Source: Caballeronia udeis
Lineage (GTDB): Bacteria; Pseudomonadota; Gammaproteobacteria; Burkholderiales; Burkholderiaceae
NCBI RefSeq assembly: GCF_001544555.2
Contig: NZ_FCOK02000073.1
Location: 1-51,304, forward strand
DNA length: 51,304 nucleotides
Reading direction: 5' to 3'
Of the stretch, positions 51,169-51,304 are shown one piece after another. The position numbers and the translations under genes were made by a program. Within the stretch, counting starts at the first letter, position 1; each line of letters begins with the position of its first letter. The notes beneath the pieces were generated by a model. That model saw nothing but the letters and a program-made list of their open reading frames with translations. It made no database searches and was not told the DNA's origin.

Positions 51169-51304
51169 ATGTGACCGGCTACCGGTCGCGGATCTGGATT
51201 CTTGAAGAAATCATCCGGCACGCCCGGTCGCATCCGCAGGTATGGTTCGCGCCACAGGGACGTCGCGCAGCGGGCGCTTGAACACGCGCGATAGACCGGC
51301 AACC

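Noticed and set aside
51211..51304. Possible C-terminal end of a minus-strand gene at the right edge
   Set aside because: About 30 codons read open to a TGA at 51211-51213, but no family can be recognised from so short a piece.

Overview
The window looks like chromosomal DNA of a Burkholderiaceae bacterium of the Paraburkholderia/Caballeronia/Burkholderia type. The reasons are high GC, strong third-position GC in most genes, and family content typical of those genomes: paired short-chain chromate transporter halves, LacI/RbsABC sugar loci, OprB-type porin, many LysR and MarR regulators, DHA2 exporters and a Fnr-type regulator. This is inference from protein character and not from a database match.

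Layout. 1-4.5 kb, mostly minus strand: a 2,5-dioxovalerate dehydrogenase whose homology breaks off near position 75, a decayed hydroxypyruvate-isomerase fragment, a small thioredoxin, a two-gene chromate transporter, panE and a small GIY-YIG-like protein. 4.8-8.1 kb, plus strand: gnd with a clear terminator, then an unfamiliar overlapping pair (a DUF4365 protein of nuclease-like pattern and a 380-residue unknown). 8.2-13.9 kb, minus: a LacI-RbsA-RbsC-RbsB-TIM-barrel isomerase operon for import and catabolism of an unidentified sugar, with a palindromic operator upstream of lacI. 14-17.2 kb: a methyltransferase, then a DipZ/Tat-MsrB pair for methionine sulfoxide repair in the envelope. 18-20.8 kb: a secreted unknown, a thiolase, a truncated SDR and a MarR regulator with two identical operators.

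20.9-29 kb holds the most distinctive system: six minus-strand genes (OprB-type porin, secreted beta-propeller-like protein, Tat-exported DyP peroxidase/EfeB, FbpA, FbpB, FbpC) downstream of a near-consensus Fur box. It reads as a complete outer-membrane-to-cytoplasm iron route that combines parts usually seen apart. 29.5-33.8 kb: an orphan branched-chain amino-acid binding protein, a LysR regulator divergent from an aminotransferase, and another binding protein. 34-38 kb: two DHA2 exporters flanking a mazEF module. 38.3-41.1 kb: a universal stress protein, a Fnr-type oxygen sensor and an EgtB-like sulfoxide synthase.

From 41.7 kb on the region becomes accessory in character: a lipoprotein carboxylesterase, long non-coding stretches, IS66 and IS6-like transposase fragments, a LysR fragment, a DUF4239 protein, an orphan FlhD homologue, an integrase fragment butting onto the stop codon of an SDR, a second SDR fragment, and an aldo/keto reductase with its divergent LysR regulator. 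I saw no rRNA, tRNA or CRISPR array. Starts were chosen from ribosome-binding sites and homology, so several are shorter than the longest open frame.
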